Assembly (NCBI RefSeq): GCF_001705235.1
Contig: NZ_MCGV01000001.1
Span: 3,972,181-4,036,180 of the forward strand
DNA: 64,000 nucleotides
Direction of reading: 5' to 3'
Source: Clostridium pasteurianum
GTDB lineage: Bacteria; Bacillota; Clostridia; Clostridiales; Clostridiaceae
The notes below the pieces were generated by a model. That model searched no databases. It saw nothing but the letters and a program-made list of their open reading frames with translations, and was not told where the DNA came from. Made by a program: the position numbers and the translations under genes. This document shows, piece by piece, positions 8,156 to 17,240 of the stretch (its first letter is position 1; every line of letters starts with the position of its first letter).

Positions 8156-8809
8156 CTATTTCCAGTTGCATTCGTATACTTTTGTATTTTCGTTGACAAT
8201 TAATATCCTGTTTTCTGAATTCTCCCATGTTACATCTTTGTGATCTCCACAGTCTTTTATAGATAAAAATTTAAATTCAATTTCAGTATTTAAAGGTAAG
8301 TGTATATCTTTTCTCCATGTAGGATATAAAGATTTATCTGTATCTAATTTAACCGCTTTGTCTATATCCCAGTTTCCCAAAACTTCTGAATTTCCAGATA
8401 TAAATATATTTTCTCCTATAGAAGTTACTGTATTATTAACAATAAAAGTTACATTAATATTTTTATTCCTGCTTTGTTTTTGAACTGCTTCCTTAGGAGG
8501 CTCTTTAACTGCTCCTTTGATCTCATTTTTAATAGCTTCTTTGGTTTCTTCTTTTACTAATGGTGTTTTAACAGTTTCTCTTATTTGTTCTTGCTTCTTT
8601 AAAGTAGATGAGGTCTTTTTTCTAGCAGTAGTTTTTGATTTTGAACTGCCTGATCTTTTAGTTTTTGGTTTTACATTGGTTGAAATCTCTTTTGGCTTTA
8701 AATCAATAGAAACATCAGTATTTGATGTAGAAGTCTTTTTTTCTTTATCAGCTGCTTTAGATGCAGTTTTTGATTTTGAACTTCTTTTTTTTGATGTTGT
8801 TTTTTGCAT
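8156..8809 (-). CDS. Lysine-rich protein with C-terminal starch-binding (CBM20-like) domain
   Basis: 217 aa, last gene of the glycogen operon. Residues 1-~110 are low-complexity and strongly basic (repeats of SKSKT, KKTS, ARKKTSS, Lys/Ser/Thr/Pro-rich), with no signal peptide. Residues ~118-217 resemble a CBM20 fold: NVTFIVNNTVTSIGENIFIS, GNSEVLGNWD, a hydrophobic YPTWRKDI and WENSENRILIV. The domain binds alpha-glucan, so this protein probably coats or anchors glycogen granules; the basic tail could bind nucleic acid, polyphosphate or acidic protein. No catalytic domain is present. Spacing after glgA is 77 bases. The domain assignment is from motif recognition, the role is inference. Confidence 0.72.
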   Translation of the reverse strand: MQKTTSKKRSSKSKTASKAADKEKKTSTSNTDVSIDLKPKEISTNVKPKTKRSGSSKSKTTARKKTSSTLKKQEQIRETVKTPLVKEETKEAIKNEIKGAVKEPPKEAVQKQSRNKNINVTFIVNNTVTSIGENIFISGNSEVLGNWDIDKAVKLDTDKSLYPTWRKDIHLPLNTEIEFKFLSIKDCGDHKDVTWENSENRILIVNENTKVYECNWK

Positions 8810-8886
8810 AATACTTTCCCTCCCAAATTAATTTATTTATACAGTTTGTAAAATAATCCAAGGTGTTAACAAATAATTATTTATGG

Positions 8887-10320
8887 CTAAAGTACTGAAT
8901 TATACAAATCTCGGTAAATGTAAGCTGACTTATTCCAGCTATTATCTTCATTCATAGCAGTACTTATAAGTTTATGCCAATTATCTTTTTCGTTATAGTA
9001 AAAATATTCAGCAAATCTTATAGTATGAAGCATATCGTATGCATTATAATTTGTAAAAGAAAAACCATTACCTTCACTGGTTAAAGGATTAAACGGATGA
9101 ACAGTATCCTTAAGACCACCAGTTTCTCTTACAATAGGCATACTACCATATCTAAGCGCTATTAGTTGACCTATTCCGCATGGCTCAAATTTTGAAGGCA
9201 TTAAGAACATATCAGATGCAGCGTATATCTTTTGAGCCAGGCTGTTATCAAATCTAATATTTGCAGATAATTTATTAGGATATTTGGAGGCAAAATATTT
9301 GAACATATTTTCGTATTCGGTATCTCCAGTACCAAGGACTACAATTTGTATGCCATCTTGAAGTAAATCTTCTAATATGCACGATATTAAATCTAATCCT
9401 TTTTGACTTACAAGTCTTGAAACTATACCTATGAGTGGTATGTTTTCATTTACAGGCAAATTTAGCATCTGTTGAAGAGCTGTTTTATTTTTAACTTTAT
9501 TTGTAAAGTCTGAAGCATCATAATTAAAGAATATATCTTTATCAGTTTTAGGATTTAATATGTCATAGTCAATTCCATTTACGATACCCCATAAATCGCA
9601 TGAGCGTGTGTTTAAAAGACCATTTAAATGTTCTCCGTAATACGGTGTTTTAATTTCATCTGCATATGTTCTGCTTACAGTGGAAATTTTATCTGCAAAT
9701 AAAAGCCCACCTTTCATGAAAGAAACGCCATCATAAAATTTAAGGCCATATTCATTAAAATATCCTTCATTCAAACATAAAAGTTCACTTAGAACACATT
9801 TATCAAAAACACCTTGATACCTTAAATTGTGTATTGTAAATATAGTTTTAATATGATTATAATTGCTGTAGTCCCTATAATGATCTTTAAGAAGAACAGG
9901 AATAACTGCTGTTTGCCAGTCGTTGCAGTGTATAATATCAGGATTAAAATCACCCATATAGGTTATAGCCTGTAATACTGCTCTTGAGAAATAGGCAAAT
10001 CTTTCACCGTCATCATAATAACCATATAAACCAGATCTATTAAAGTAATATTCATTATCTATAAAATAAAAAGGAATACCATCATATTCATAATATTCTA
10101 GTCCGCCATATTGACTCCTCCATCCTACGGGGACTCCAAAACTTGCAATATGACTTGTGTTATATCTAAAGTGCTTTGGAATATCAGAATATTTTGGAAT
10201 TATAACCCTTGCATCTATACCTATTTTCCTAAGAGCTTTTGGAAGTGCATAAGATACATCGCCAAGACCGCCTGTCTTTATAAAAGGGTAGCTTTCAGAC
10301 GAAACAAATAAAATTTTCAA
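8887..10320 (-). CDS. glgA: Glycogen synthase (ADP-glucose)
   Basis: GT5 glycosyltransferase that extends alpha-1,4-glucan from ADP-glucose; 477 aa, the normal length. The N-terminus has the ADP-glucose motif KTGGLGDV (residues 15-22), and the C-terminal lobe has SKFEPCGIGQLIALRYG (~375-390) with the conserved Glu. The start is TTG 10320, preceded by AAAGGAGG; no ATG fits. Third gene of glgC-glgD-glgA-CBM protein on the minus strand, separated from glgD by 130 bases without an obvious terminator. Together with GlgC it makes storage granulose, known in solventogenic clostridia. Confidence 0.95.
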   Translation of the reverse strand: MKILFVSSESYPFIKTGGLGDVSYALPKALRKIGIDARVIIPKYSDIPKHFRYNTSHIASFGVPVGWRSQYGGLEYYEYDGIPFYFIDNEYYFNRSGLYGYYDDGERFAYFSRAVLQAITYMGDFNPDIIHCNDWQTAVIPVLLKDHYRDYSNYNHIKTIFTIHNLRYQGVFDKCVLSELLCLNEGYFNEYGLKFYDGVSFMKGGLLFADKISTVSRTYADEIKTPYYGEHLNGLLNTRSCDLWGIVNGIDYDILNPKTDKDIFFNYDASDFTNKVKNKTALQQMLNLPVNENIPLIGIVSRLVSQKGLDLISCILEDLLQDGIQIVVLGTGDTEYENMFKYFASKYPNKLSANIRFDNSLAQKIYAASDMFLMPSKFEPCGIGQLIALRYGSMPIVRETGGLKDTVHPFNPLTSEGNGFSFTNYNAYDMLHTIRFAEYFYYNEKDNWHKLISTAMNEDNSWNKSAYIYRDLYNSVL

Positions 10321-10450
10321 ATCAATTTACCTCCTTTTGTAATTGGAAAAATCAAATGAATTTGTAATTAAAATTAAAATAATCATAAACTCATTTGCTG
10401 CATTTACTATAAAGATTTACTAAAAATATATAATAATATTTCTTGCGAAA

Positions 10451-11569
10451 TTAACTTACAGAATAAAGAGATTTTTTTTCTATAACTAAAGGAAATTCAT
10501 TTCCACCCTTTAAAACGGTGTTTGCATCAATTGTAACATTTTTATCAATTATTACATTTGTTAGATCGGCATTTTCATTTATAATACAGTTTTGCATTAT
10601 AATGCAATTCTTTATTTTAGCCCCTTTAAGAATTATCACTCTTCTTGCTATTATACTGTTTTCAACATATCCTTGTATTAAAGAACCATTGGCTATTAAT
10701 GAATTTGATACAGAACAATCATTAAAATATTTTGTAGGTGCTTCATCTTTTACTTTAGTATATATGAGTCCGTTTTTAAAAAATAATTCTCTATTAATAT
10801 CAAGATTAAGCATATCCATATTAACTTTATAATAGGTTTTTACTGAGTTTATATATTCTACATATCCTTTAAATTCATATGCATTTGCACTGAATTTGCT
10901 TATATTCCTATAAATCCATTCTTTTAAAGATGAAACATAACCTGTTTTTATACAATTATTTAATATATCGATTAAAAGACTCTTATCCATAATGAACATT
11001 TCCATTGATATATTTTGATTATTATCTATTCCCGTATTTTTACCTACGCTGAGTACAGAATTATTCTCGTCAATATTTAGTACATCACAATTTAGAAAAT
11101 GATTTGTGCCATCATTTATTTTTTTATATATAATAGTTATATCTTTATTAGAATCCTCATGAAATTTTGCTGCTTTTTCAAAATTTATATTGCATATCAT
11201 AGCGGAAGAGCATAAAACAACCTTCTCTTGTTTACTCCTGTACAAATATTCCATGTTTCCTTTTAACATTTCAACATCACTTAAAGATGAAATAACTCCT
11301 CCAAAATTAAATATAAAAAGTCCATTGATTTTCCTATCTAAGTCCCAAGGCTTACCCGAACCTAAATGATCTATGAGAGATCTCGATTTACCTTGCGTTA
11401 ATATACCAATATTTTGTATGCCGGAATTCACAAGGTTTGAAAGTGTAAAATCTATAATTCTATATCTTCCTGCAATTGGTATAGAAGCTAAAGGTCTTGC
11501 TTTCGTAAGGCTTTTAATATTTTCGTCGTTTTCATTTAAACTTAAAATTGACATATAATTATTTAGCAT
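10451..11569 (-). CDS. glgD: ADP-glucose pyrophosphorylase-like regulatory subunit
   Basis: 372-aa GlgC paralogue. It keeps the fold ([40 protein letters not shown] and the left-handed beta-helix C-terminus with I/L-A-x repeats) but lacks the pyrophosphorylase signature GGxGxRL at the N-terminus, reading LSILSLNENDEN instead. In Firmicutes GlgD is a non-catalytic partner that activates GlgC in a heterotetramer. ATG 11569 follows GGGGGAGG. It lies 20 bases downstream of glgC, so the two are cotranscribed. Confidence 0.92.
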   Translation of the reverse strand: MLNNYMSILSLNENDENIKSLTKARPLASIPIAGRYRIIDFTLSNLVNSGIQNIGILTQGKSRSLIDHLGSGKPWDLDRKINGLFIFNFGGVISSLSDVEMLKGNMEYLYRSKQEKVVLCSSAMICNINFEKAAKFHEDSNKDITIIYKKINDGTNHFLNCDVLNIDENNSVLSVGKNTGIDNNQNISMEMFIMDKSLLIDILNNCIKTGYVSSLKEWIYRNISKFSANAYEFKGYVEYINSVKTYYKVNMDMLNLDINRELFFKNGLIYTKVKDEAPTKYFNDCSVSNSLIANGSLIQGYVENSIIARRVIILKGAKIKNCIIMQNCIINENADLTNVIIDKNVTIDANTVLKGGNEFPLVIEKKSLYSVS

Positions 11570-11589
11570 TTTAATCCTCCCCCAACATG

Positions 11590-12732
11590 TTATTGTGCAA
11601 TGCTTTCTTTTACTCTACTTCCTTCACCTACCACAGCGATATTATCTTTTCCTTCTATAACTAAGTTGTCATCTATTTTAGCACCACTGCCTATTATTGA
11701 TCTTTTTATAACTACATTATCACCAATCTTTACATTTGGCATTATGACCGAATCAGTCACTACAGTGTTTTTACCAACATGTACACCAGGAAATAATACC
11801 GAATTAGTGATTTTACCGAAAACTATACATCCTTCAACTACAAGTGAACCCTTGACATTAGAGTTACAAGCTATGTATTGAGGAGGCATTGTTGGGTTTA
11901 CGGAATAAATTCTCCATTTGGTGTCATAAATATTAAGTTTATTACTATCATCTAATAAATCCATATTTGCCTGCCATAAGCTTTCTATTGTCCCAACATC
12001 TTTCCAATAGCCATTAAATCTGTAAGCGTAAAGTTTTTTACCTGCTTTAAGCATGTTTGGAATTATATTTTTTCCAAAATCATTACTTGAGGTTTTATCT
12101 TCATCATCTTCTTTTAGAAATCTTTTTAGAAGTTTCCAGTTGAAAATATATATTCCCATAGAAGCAAGATTGTTTTTTGGCTTTTTTGGTTTTTCTTCAA
12201 ATTCATTTATTCTATCATTTTCATCTGTGTTCATAATTCCAAATCTACTTGCTTCTTTTATTGGAACTTCAAATACAGCAATAGTTGCATCTGCTTTCAT
12301 CTTTTTGTGATAATCAAGCATTTTTTCATAGTTCATTTTGTATATATGATCTCCAGATAGTACAACTACATAATCTGGATCATAAGCATCTACAAAGTGT
12401 CTATTTTGGAAAATAGCGTTAGCAGTGCCTTTATACCAGTTTCCACCACTCTCACCCATATAAGGAGGAAGAACACTAACACCACCACTGCTTCTATCTA
12501 AATCCCAGGGACTCCCAATGCCTATATGAGAATTCAATGCTAATGGCTTATATTGAGTTAGAACACCTACTGTGTCAATTCCAGAATTTGAACAATTACT
12601 TAGCGTGAAATCAATAATTCTGTATTTGCCACCAAAAGGTACTGCTGGTTTTGCAGTTTTTCTTGTTAGGATTCCAAGTCGGCTGCCTTGACCACCCGCA
12701 AGAATCATTGCAATAATTTCCTTTTTTAACAA
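11590..12732 (-). CDS. glgC: Glucose-1-phosphate adenylyltransferase, catalytic subunit
   Basis: Makes ADP-glucose from glucose-1-phosphate and ATP, the committed step of glycogen synthesis. Catalytic signature AGGQGSRLG (residues ~12-20), [15 protein letters not shown], the Asp-containing [11 protein letters not shown] and a hexapeptide beta-helix at the C-terminus. I place the start at TTG 12732: AGAGGGG lies 6 bases upstream, whereas the more distal TTG at 12750 lies before that SD. First gene of the operon; the 12733-13009 gap is shared with the divergent cymR-like gene and must contain its promoter. Confidence 0.93.
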   Translation of the reverse strand: MLKKEIIAMILAGGQGSRLGILTRKTAKPAVPFGGKYRIIDFTLSNCSNSGIDTVGVLTQYKPLALNSHIGIGSPWDLDRSSGGVSVLPPYMGESGGNWYKGTANAIFQNRHFVDAYDPDYVVVLSGDHIYKMNYEKMLDYHKKMKADATIAVFEVPIKEASRFGIMNTDENDRINEFEEKPKKPKNNLASMGIYIFNWKLLKRFLKEDDEDKTSSNDFGKNIIPNMLKAGKKLYAYRFNGYWKDVGTIESLWQANMDLLDDSNKLNIYDTKWRIYSVNPTMPPQYIACNSNVKGSLVVEGCIVFGKITNSVLFPGVHVGKNTVVTDSVIMPNVKIGDNVVIKRSIIGSGAKIDDNLVIEGKDNIAVVGEGSRVKESIAQ

Positions 12733-12933
12733 ATCAAACCCCTCTTTCAATTAAATAGAAATAGTAAAATGAATATTTTGAATTAATTTTAAAATTTAAC
12801 ATACCCATAATTCTATTTTACAGTATTTTGCTTCAAAAAAGAATATTTTATGAACAAATAAAATATAAAATTTTAAAAATTATTGCAATAGCGAATAATT
12901 AAAATACTCAAAACAATAAATTTTTAAAATTAC

Positions 12934-12962
12934 TTGACAAGTAAAATGTTTAGTCGTAATAT
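12934..12962 (+). promoter_or_regulatory. Sigma-A promoter of the cymR-like gene
   Basis: TTGACA (12934-12939), a 17-base spacer and TAATAT (12957-12962), a near-consensus vegetative promoter 47 bases before the start codon. Rrf2 regulators are often autoregulated, so the bases around the spacer are a reasonable place for an operator, though I see no clear dyad there. Confidence 0.7.
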
Positions 12963-13009
12963 AAAAACATAGTAAATTAATAAAGAAACTATAAATAGGT
13001 GAAATGTAT

Positions 13010-13453
13010 ATGAAAATATCAACTAAAGGACGCTATGGATTAAAGGCAATGATTGATTTAGCTGTAAATTCTGTAAATGATATTGTTACCCTTAAGAGCA
13101 TATCTCAAAGGGAAAATATATCTGAGGGGTATCTTGAACAAATCTTTTCTGCACTTAGAAAAAAAGGTCTTGTTAAGGGAAGAAAAGGATCTCAAGGTGG
13201 ATACGTTTTAGGAAAAAGCATGAAGGAAATGACAGTACTCGATATATTGAATGCTCTTGAAGGAGATCTTTCTGTTGTAGAGAGAGATGAAGATGCAGTA
13301 CTAAGTGAAGATAAGCTTGATAATTTTATAAGAAATAGTGTTTGGTCAAAAATTAATGAGGCAATTGAAGAAGTAGTTGTTTCAATTACTTTAGAGGATT
13401 TAGTTATTAATTATAGTAATACAATAAATTCAAGTTATATGTATTACATTTAA
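13010..13453 (+). CDS. cymR: Rrf2-family regulator, CymR-like (cysteine-free)
   Basis: 147-aa winged-helix regulator starting MKISTKGRYGLKAMIDLA, the family hallmark; HTH around TLKSISQRENISEGYLEQIF and wing KGSQGGYVLG. Start ATG 13010 is preferred over ATG 13004 because AGGTGAA lies 7 bases ahead of it. The loop that in IscR holds three Fe-S cysteines (here ERDEDAVLSEDKLDNF) has none; in fact there is no Cys at all. This fits CymR, the repressor of cysteine metabolism that in Bacillus acts in a complex with CysK. The next genes are cysK, a cysteine desulfurase and mnmA, matching the Bacillus cymR neighbourhood. Confidence 0.85.
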   Translation: MKISTKGRYGLKAMIDLAVNSVNDIVTLKSISQRENISEGYLEQIFSALRKKGLVKGRKGSQGGYVLGKSMKEMTVLDILNALEGDLSVVERDEDAVLSEDKLDNFIRNSVWSKINEAIEEVVVSITLEDLVINYSNTINSSYMYYI

Positions 13454-13464
13454 TGTACTTGAAG

Positions 13465-13533
13465 AATTATCTATATTGTTAAAGAAGTATAGATAATTTT
13501 TAAAACATATTTTCCTACTAAACAGATATGTTT
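13465..13533 (+). terminator. Inverted repeats between cymR-like gene and cysK
   Basis: Two dyads: attatctata / tatagataat (13466-13497) followed by T-rich sequence, a plausible weak terminator; and AAACATAT / ATATGTTT (13503-13510, 13526-13533) just upstream of the cysK RBS, which could be an operator or leader hairpin. Both are AT-only or nearly so, hence moderate confidence. Confidence 0.4.
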
Positions 13534-13558
13534 CATAAATTAAATGAGGTGATTTATT

Positions 13559-14488
13559 ATGGGTAAAATTTATAAAAATTTAATTGAGACTATTGGAAAA
13601 ACTCCTTTAGTAGCACTTTCAAATTACAAAGAAAAAAATAAAGTTGGTGGAAATATTCTTGGAAAAGTAGAATATTTTAATCCATCAGGCAGTATAAAAG
13701 ATAGAATTGCTTATTCGATGATAAAGGATGCAGAAGAAAAGGGATTAATAGATAAAAACACAGTTATAATAGAACCTACAAGTGGTAATACAGGTGTTGG
13801 TCTTGCATTTATTGCTGCTGCTAAAGGATATAAATTAGTACTTACAATGCCTGAGACAATGAGTATTGAAAGAAGAAAGCTTTTAACAGCATATGGTGCA
13901 GAGATTGTTTTAACTTCAGGAGTTGAAGGTATGTCTGGTGCTATTAAAAAGGCAAATGAACTTGCAGCTGAAAATCCTAATTCATTTATACCTCAACAAT
14001 TTAATAATCCAGCAAATCCAGCTATACATGAAGTTACAACAGCAGTTGAAATATGGGAAGATACTGATGGAAAAGTTGATGCAGTGGTTGCAGGAGCTGG
14101 AACAGGTGGTACTATAACTGGAATTGGAAGAACGCTTAAGAAGAAAAATCCTAATGTAAAAATAATAGCTGTAGAGCCAGCAACTTCACCCGTACTCTCA
14201 GGTGGAAAGCCAGGTCCTCATAAAATACAGGGAATTGGAGCAGGATTTATTCCTGAAGTATATGATGCAGGTGTGGTTGACGAAGTAATTCAGATTAAAA
14301 ATGAAGATGCTTTTGCTGCAACTAAAGAACTTGTAAGAACAGAAGGAATACTTGCTGGAATATCTTCTGGAGCAGCACTATTCGCAGCTAAAAAGGTTGC
14401 TGAGAGACCAGAATTTAAAGGAAAGAATATAGTTGTAATTCTTCCTGACAGCGGTCAAAGATATTTATCAATGCCTATATTTGATTAA
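13559..14488 (+). CDS. cysK: Cysteine synthase A (O-acetylserine sulfhydrylase)
   Basis: PLP enzyme that makes L-cysteine from O-acetylserine and sulfide; 309 aa, normal length. PLP lysine Lys47 in PSGSIKDR, substrate loop TSGNTG (74-79), PLP phosphate loop [10 protein letters not shown] (~179-188) and the C-terminal [14 protein letters not shown] 13559 follows a GAGGTGATTT box. Adjacent to the CymR-like regulator, whose Bacillus counterpart uses CysK as corepressor partner. Confidence 0.95.
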   Translation: MGKIYKNLIETIGKTPLVALSNYKEKNKVGGNILGKVEYFNPSGSIKDRIAYSMIKDAEEKGLIDKNTVIIEPTSGNTGVGLAFIAAAKGYKLVLTMPETMSIERRKLLTAYGAEIVLTSGVEGMSGAIKKANELAAENPNSFIPQQFNNPANPAIHEVTTAVEIWEDTDGKVDAVVAGAGTGGTITGIGRTLKKKNPNVKIIAVEPATSPVLSGGKPGPHKIQGIGAGFIPEVYDAGVVDEVIQIKNEDAFAATKELVRTEGILAGISSGAALFAAKKVAERPEFKGKNIVVILPDSGQRYLSMPIFD

Positions 14489-14510
14489 TAAAGGGTTCCT
14501 ATTTTAACTA

Positions 14511-14569
14511 TTAAGTTATATGTGCACCATGATGCTTTGATGATAGTGCTTTAGAGCACATATAACTTA
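14511..14569 (+). terminator. Stem-loop downstream of cysK
   Basis: ttaagttatatgtgc (14511-14525) is the exact reverse complement of gcacatataacttaa (14555-14569), a 15-bp stem with a 29-base loop, 22 bases after the cysK stop. The U-tract is poor (gtttcactttg), so it may be a processing or stabilising structure. Confidence 0.55.
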
Positions 14570-14627
14570 AGTTTCACTTTGTGAACTCTATAAGTTGTAG
14601 TATAATATAATAAAGTGAAAATTTAAG

Positions 14628-14657
14628 GGCTGTTTCAAAAATATTTTGAAACAGCTC
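14628..14657. repeat. Short hairpin gggctgtttcaaaa / ttttgaaacagctc
   Basis: A near-perfect dyad with almost no loop between cysK and the cysteine desulfurase gene. It resembles an intrinsic terminator stem but is followed by tatgcg rather than a U-run. Role unknown. Confidence 0.4.
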
Positions 14658-14730
14658 TATGCGTTTATAAATGACTCGAAGTTTTTTATTGAATGTAAAA
14701 ATAAAGCTACGCAAAAACGTAAAAAGAAAA

Positions 14731-14880
14731 TTAAGAATTAAGAAGGATTTTCCTTCGCTTTGCTATGAAAAATCTACATTTTAGAAAAGAACATTTCCAA
14801 TGGTGAAAATGGAGGTATTTATAAGGTTAAAAGTTTTTCGCAGTGCAGCGGAGAAAAAGTTACCATCATTTTTAACTTTT
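14731..14880. repeat. Dispersed repeat, family 3, copy 1
   Basis: Shares a block order with 20520-20646: ttaagaat.aagg, then gaaaaatctacattttagaa, aacatttccaatggtg, a gcagcggagaaaaagtt block and ttaccatcattttttaac-like end. Ends are partly complementary. It occupies most of the 435-base gap between cysK and the desulfurase gene and leaves no room for another gene. Confidence 0.6.
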
Positions 14881-14923
14881 CTAAAGTGTGAAAATTGTAT
14901 AAATAAAAGAGGAGATGAAGATA

Positions 14924-16054
14924 ATGAAAAAGATGATTTATATGGATTATTCTGCAACAACCCCTGTTTTAAAAGAGGTTGTAAATGAAATGATGCCATA
15001 TTTTACAGAATATTACGGGAATCCATCTTCAATATATTCTCTGGCTAATAAGAGTAAAATTGCAATTGATGACTCGAAAATAGCAATATCAAGAGCTTTA
15101 AACTGCAAACCTTATGAAGTGTTTTTTACCAGTGGAGGAAGTGAAGGTGACAATTGGGCAATAATCGGCACTGCTTTTGCAAATAGAAATAAAGGCAAAC
15201 ATATAATAACAACATCAATAGAACATCATGCAGTACTTAATTCATGTAAGTTTTTAGAAAAAGAAGGGTTTGAAGTAACATATCTTCCTGTAGATTCAAA
15301 TGGTTTTATCTCCATAGATGATCTAAAGAGAAGTATAAGGAAAGATACTATACTTGTATCCATTATGACGGCTAATAATGAAATAGGAAGTATTCAGCCA
15401 GTGGACGAAATAGGAAATTTATGTAGGCAAAGAAATATAATTTTTCATACAGATGCAGTTCAGGCAGCAGGCCATTTAAAACTAGATGTCCAAAAGATGA
15501 AAGTTGATTTACTTAGTTTATCATCACATAAATTTTATGGCCCTAAAGGTGTTGGCATATTATACATAAAAAAGGGAACTAAAATAAACAATATTATATA
15601 TGGTGGAGGACAGCAAAGAGGAAGGAGGGGCGGAACAGAGAATGTTCCAGGTATAGTTGGAACAGCTAAAGCACTTCAAATTGTATCAGAAGATCTTGAA
15701 GATGAAAGTATAAGGCAGGAAAAATTAAGAAATTTATTTATTGAAAAGGCATTAGAGATACCATGTGTAAAATTAAATGGGGTATTAAACCAAAAAAGGC
15801 TTTCAAATAACATAAATTTATGTTTTAATGGAAAAGATGGTGAAGGCATTTTGTTTAAACTTGACATGGAAGGAATAGCGGCATCAGCTGGAAGTGCATG
15901 TCAGGCAGGAGCAATGGAACCATCGCATGTTCTCATGGCAATGGGTATATCTAAGGAAGAAGCACAAAGTTCAATAAGATTTACAATAGGAAAATTTACC
16001 ACAGAAGAGGAAGTTTTATATGTTGTGGATAAACTAAAGGAATTTGCTAGATAA
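14924..16054 (+). CDS. Cysteine desulfurase (NifS/IscS family)
   Basis: PLP enzyme releasing sulfur from cysteine as a persulfide for tRNA thiolation and Fe-S assembly; 376 aa. Start ATG 14924, 9 bases after AGGAG; an earlier ATG (14915) overlaps the SD. PLP lysine is Lys203 in SSHKFYGPKG, and the persulfide cysteine is Cys326 in GSACQAG, with an adjoining catalytic His in IEHHAVL (~106). It lies 20 bases upstream of mnmA, as in Bacillus yrvO-mnmA, so its chief task is probably feeding MnmA. Confidence 0.92.
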   Translation: MKKMIYMDYSATTPVLKEVVNEMMPYFTEYYGNPSSIYSLANKSKIAIDDSKIAISRALNCKPYEVFFTSGGSEGDNWAIIGTAFANRNKGKHIITTSIEHHAVLNSCKFLEKEGFEVTYLPVDSNGFISIDDLKRSIRKDTILVSIMTANNEIGSIQPVDEIGNLCRQRNIIFHTDAVQAAGHLKLDVQKMKVDLLSLSSHKFYGPKGVGILYIKKGTKINNIIYGGGQQRGRRGGTENVPGIVGTAKALQIVSEDLEDESIRQEKLRNLFIEKALEIPCVKLNGVLNQKRLSNNINLCFNGKDGEGILFKLDMEGIAASAGSACQAGAMEPSHVLMAMGISKEEAQSSIRFTIGKFTTEEEVLYVVDKLKEFAR

Positions 16055-16074
16055 GGAAATGGCGGTGATGCAAA

Positions 16075-17142
16075 ATGAATAAAAAAGTAGTTATAGGTAT
16101 GAGTGGTGGGGTTGATAGTTCGGTTGCTGCATATCTATTAAAACAACAAGGATACGATGTAATAGGAATAACAATGAAACTTACACCTGATGATGCTTTT
16201 TACACTGAACTTGAGGGTGGATGTTGTTCGCTTTCATCTGTTGAGGATGCGAGAAGAGTAGCATATAGGATAGGCATACCTTTTTATGTAATTAATTTTA
16301 CAGACATATTTAAGGAAAAGGTAATAGATTATTTTATAGATGAGTATTTAAAAGGACACACTCCAAATCCTTGTGTCGCTTGTAATAAATATATAAAGTT
16401 TGATGCACTTTTAAAGAAAGCTCAAGAGTTAGGTGCTGATTATGTTGCTACAGGACATTACTGTAGAATCATAGAGGAAAATGGTAGATATTTAATAAAG
16501 AAATCTGAGGATGATAAAAAAGATCAGACGTATGTTATGTACAATATGACACAATATCAGCTTAAACATACTTTAATGCCATGTGGAGATTATAAAAAGG
16601 AACATATTCGTGAAATTGCAAAAGAAATAGGCTTAAATGTGTTTGATAAAAAGGACAGCGAAGAAATATGTTTTATACCTGATAATGATCATGGTGGTTT
16701 TATAAAAAGGGAGTGTCCCGGGAAAATTAAAGCTGGAAATTTTGTAGATAAGACTGGAAGAGTACTAGGCAGACATAAAGGAATAGTTTATTATACTATA
16801 GGTCAGCGAAAAGGGCTTGGCATATCAGCAGGTAAAAAGGTGTTTGTAACCAATATAAATACAATGAAAAATGAAGTAGTAATAGGTGATGAAGAGGACG
16901 TATTTAAAGACGAATTAGTTTCAATTAAAAATAATTTTATACCTTTTGATAAGCTTAATAATTCTATGGAAGTTCAAGCTAAAATAAGATATAAAGCAAG
17001 TCCAGCTAAAGCTACTATATATTCTATAGACGATGAACATGTAAAAGTTAAATTTGAAAAACCACAAAGAGCGGTAACTAAAGGTCAATCTGTTGTGTTT
17101 TATGATGGTGATATTTTAGTTGGCGGTGGCATTATTAAATAG
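16075..17142 (+). CDS. mnmA: tRNA-specific 2-thiouridylase MnmA
   Basis: Thiolates U34 of Lys, Glu and Gln tRNAs using sulfur from the upstream desulfurase. 355 aa; ATP PP-loop GMSGGVDSS (8-16), catalytic Cys100 in NPCVACN and Cys199 in EEICFIPD, the expected disulfide/persulfide pair, plus GQRKGLGI. Also known as trmU. Spacing and order with the desulfurase indicate one transcript. The following 98 bases before recJ contain a weak agcgat-type dyad only. Confidence 0.95.
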   Translation: MNKKVVIGMSGGVDSSVAAYLLKQQGYDVIGITMKLTPDDAFYTELEGGCCSLSSVEDARRVAYRIGIPFYVINFTDIFKEKVIDYFIDEYLKGHTPNPCVACNKYIKFDALLKKAQELGADYVATGHYCRIIEENGRYLIKKSEDDKKDQTYVMYNMTQYQLKHTLMPCGDYKKEHIREIAKEIGLNVFDKKDSEEICFIPDNDHGGFIKRECPGKIKAGNFVDKTGRVLGRHKGIVYYTIGQRKGLGISAGKKVFVTNINTMKNEVVIGDEEDVFKDELVSIKNNFIPFDKLNNSMEVQAKIRYKASPAKATIYSIDDEHVKVKFEKPQRAVTKGQSVVFYDGDILVGGGIIK

Positions 17143-17240
17143 CCATCGCTTTTTGTTTGAGCGATTTCATGGGAAATGCATGTAAGCTATGGGGGATGTC
17201 CCTTAATTATGATTTGATGCTAAAGGAAGTGTTTTATTAG

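Noticed and set aside
13454-13558. Leader before cysK considered as a T-box or SAM riboswitch
   Set aside because: Only about 100 bases with two simple dyads; no T-box motif or SAM-riboswitch conserved core.
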